DNA from: Shewanella oncorhynchi
GTDB lineage: Bacteria; Pseudomonadota; Gammaproteobacteria; Enterobacterales; Shewanellaceae
Direction of reading: 5' to 3'
Length of the DNA: 64,000 nucleotides
Assembly: GCF_012584455.1 (NCBI RefSeq)
Contig: NZ_JABAEB010000008.1
Span: forward strand, 48,680-112,679
This document shows positions 62,545 through 64,000 of the stretch, piece by piece. The notes beneath the pieces are model-generated. The model ran no database searches, was not told the origin of the DNA, and saw nothing but the letters and a program-made list of their open reading frames with translations. Both the position numbers and the translations under genes were made by a program. How positions within the stretch are numbered: the first letter of the stretch is position 1; each line of letters starts with the position of its first letter.

Positions 62545-64000
62545 ATGGGATCGGTAATTACATCAAAGAAAGGTTTGCTTAAGTTAGTAAAAGGGCAAAT
62601 CAATATCGAAGTTGATGGTTCAAATCAACCCGCTAAGGATGGCGAACAACTCCCTAAAGGTGCTGTGCTCCATATTGGCGAAAACGCAACCTATGAAATT
62701 ACCTTCGATGATGGCACTAAGCTATCAAATGAAGTCGCGCCCAGCGAAACTACTGCAGCAGCCTCTGGCACGGCTAACGAAGCAGCCCTAGATGAAATTC
62801 AAGCATTACAAGATCTTATTGCATCCGGTGAAGACCCAACTCAGAACCTACCAGAAACCGCAGCAGGCAACACACCAGGCAGTGATGGTAACTCGGGCTA
62901 TGTCACTCTAGCCCGTAGCGGCACAGAAACCATTGCAGCTTCAGGCTACTCAACAAGCGGCCAAGCACTGACTGGAACGACGGTTAATATTCCACAATTC
63001 ACCATTGCAGCAGACTCACCTTCAGCACTTGCTAATGACAGCAACACTTCCAATGAAGATACTGTAGCGACTGGCAATGTGCTCGATAACGACACTGATG
63101 TGGATTCCACTCTAAGTGTTGTGAGCTTCGAAATCAGCGGTACCACCTATGCAGCAGGCACAGAAGTGACTCTCGAAGGTGGTGTTTTAATTTTAAATAC
63201 CGACGGCTCTTACACCTTCACGCCGAATGAAAACTGGAATGGCCAAGTACCTGTCATTACCTACACAACCAACACGGGCTCAACTGCAACGCTAACCATT
63301 AATATCAGCCCTGTCGATGATCCTTCCATCCTTGCAAATGACAGCGCCACAGTTGCAGAAGACACTGCAGCAACTGGCAATGTGCTTGATAATGATTCCG
63401 ATATCGACAGCACCCTTTCCGTTGTCAGCTTCACTGTGAATGGCGATACCGTTACCGCAGGCACCACTGTTTCCCTAGAAGGTGGCAGCTTAGTCATCAA
63501 TGCCGATGGTTCTTACACCTTCACGCCGAATGCAAACTGGAATGGCCAAGTACCTGTCATTACCTACACCACTAACACTGGTTCAACGGCCACATTAACC
63601 ATTAATGTTACCCCTGTTGATGATGCCTCTGCGTTAGCCAACGATACTAATACCGTTGATGAAGATACCGTTGCCACCGGTAACGTGCTCACCAATGACA
63701 GCGATGTGGATAACACCTTATCGGTCGTTAGCTTCACCGTGAACGGCGATACAGTGGCCGCAGGCACCACAGTTGAACTTGAAGGCGGCGACTTAGTCAT
63801 CAATGCCGATGGCTCTTACACCTTCACACCCAATGCCAACTGGAATGGCCAAGTACCAGTCATTACCTACACAACTAACACTGGTTCAACGGCAACGCTA
63901 ACCATTAATGTTAATCCTGTCGACGATCCCGCTGACATCACGGTCGGTAACGGCGACAGCGATGCTGGCACCGTCACCGAAGACGGCGATTCCGACACCC
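62545..64000 (+). CDS. bpfA: Giant BpfA/LapA-type RTX biofilm adhesin (5' part)
   Basis: The frame runs open from ATG 62545 (GGGAG upstream) to the right edge: 485 codons of what is normally a protein of several thousand residues. The first 135 or so form a LapA-type retention module: SKKGLLKLVKGQINIEVDGSNQPAKDGEQLPKG...IGENATYEITFDDG, then LPETAAGN (about 102-109) with the TAAG site cut by LapG/BpfG proteases, then VTLARSGTETIAASGYSTSG. The module plugs the adhesin in its type I outer-membrane channel. From about 163 follow 101-residue acidic Ca-binding-type repeats (NVLDND, DGSYTFTPNANWNGQ). Its place after hemCDXY matches bpfA in S. putrefaciens and S. oneidensis. It drives attachment and biofilm. 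Confidence 0.9.
   Translation, partial: MGSVITSKKGLLKLVKGQINIEVDGSNQPAKDGEQLPKGAVLHIGENATYEITFDDGTKLSNEVAPSETTAAASGTANEAALDEIQALQDLIASGEDPTQNLPETAAGNTPGSDGNSGYVTLARSGTETIAASGYSTSGQALTGTTVNIPQFTIAADSPSALANDSNTSNEDTVATGNVLDNDTDVDSTLSVVSFEISGTTYAAGTEVTLEGGVLILNTDGSYTFTPNENWNGQVPVITYTTNTGSTATLTINISPVDDPSILANDSATVAEDTAATGNVLDNDSDIDSTLSVVSFTVNGDTVTAGTTVSLEGGSLVINADGSYTFTPNANWNGQVPVITYTTNTGSTATLTINVTPVDDASALANDTNTVDEDTVATGNVLTNDSDVDNTLSVVSFTVNGDTVAAGTTVELEGGDLVINADGSYTFTPNANWNGQVPVITYTTNTGSTATLTINVNPVDDPADITVGNGDSDAGTVTEDGDSDT
63031..63939 (+). repeat. Three 303-bp tandem repeats in the adhesin gene
   Basis: Units begin near 63031, 63334 and 63637, an exact 303-bp (101-codon) period. They share LANDS-x-x-V-x-EDT, TGNVL-x-ND, SVVSF, DGSYTFTPN and WNGQVPVITYTTNTGSTATLTIN. 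After about 63940 the sequence passes into a different repeat type (ITVGNGDSDAGTVTEDGDSDT). Units 2 and 3 are closest to each other. Confidence 0.9.

Noticed and set aside
62946..63803. Three antisense open frames inside the adhesin repeats
   Set aside because: They repeat with the 303-bp period of the sense repeats, so they are mirrors of the adhesin coding sequence.

Overview
The window looks like a chromosomal segment of a Shewanella species, most likely from the S. putrefaciens group. The reasons are the gene orders prmA-dusB-fis next to a fumarate reductase cytochrome b gene, dapF-lysA-lptM/cyaY/cyaA-hemCDXY followed by a BpfA-type giant adhesin, and a complete second flagellar cluster of the lateral type known from dual-flagellated Shewanella and Vibrio. 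This assignment rests on recognised proteins and remembered synteny; no search was run.

Layout. 1-509: 5' part of a fumarate reductase cytochrome b gene (minus). 964-3310: prmA, then the dusB-fis operon with a perfect Fis consensus site at its promoter. 3651-6665: a helicase IV-like protein with an inserted nuclease-like domain and three C-terminal zinc ribbons. 6730-42643: the lateral flagellar cluster. 43034-46560: a flavodoxin-fold oxidoreductase, nucleoside transporter, nucleoside phosphorylase and a Crp/Fnr-type regulator. 46754-47764: a solitary HNH endonuclease gene between two similar palindromes. 48077-50076: ytfE-type Fe-S repair protein, a short AlbA_2/Schlafen-domain protein and a HupE/UreJ protein. 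50190-54934 (minus): yigB, xerC, DUF484, dapF, lysA, lptM. 55002-62111: cyaY, cyaA (minus), hemC, hemD, hemX, hemY. 62545 to the right edge: start of a giant BpfA/LapA-like adhesin with a retention module, a TAAG cleavage motif and 101-residue repeats.

The flagellar cluster contains a nearly full parts list. Minus strand: fliD-S-T-K-L, a sigma-28 gene, motA, motB, a PilZ gene and a small membrane protein gene; three separately transcribed flagellin genes; flgBCDEFGHIJKL plus a LafW-like gene; and lafK-fliEFGHIJ. Plus strand: flgA, flgM, flgN; and fliM-N-P-Q-R-flhB-flhA. No fliO, flhF/flhG, motX/motY or chemotaxis genes are present. FlgJ lacks its muramidase domain, and FliM lacks the N-terminal CheY-binding motif, which fits an unsteered proton-driven lateral motor.

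Regulatory logic read from the DNA: sigma-54 type promoters lie before fliD and, less perfectly, flgB. Each has a GGAA-N7-TTCC palindrome about 55-110 bp upstream, and another such palindrome lies upstream of lafK, so this is a candidate LafK operator. All three flagellin genes and flgM carry the same non-canonical element, TTTTAG-N15-GTCGCCTTA (one has TTCAG), which is a candidate promoter class for the lateral sigma-28. The three flagellin mRNAs would also begin with a shared hairpin whose stem shows compensatory base changes.
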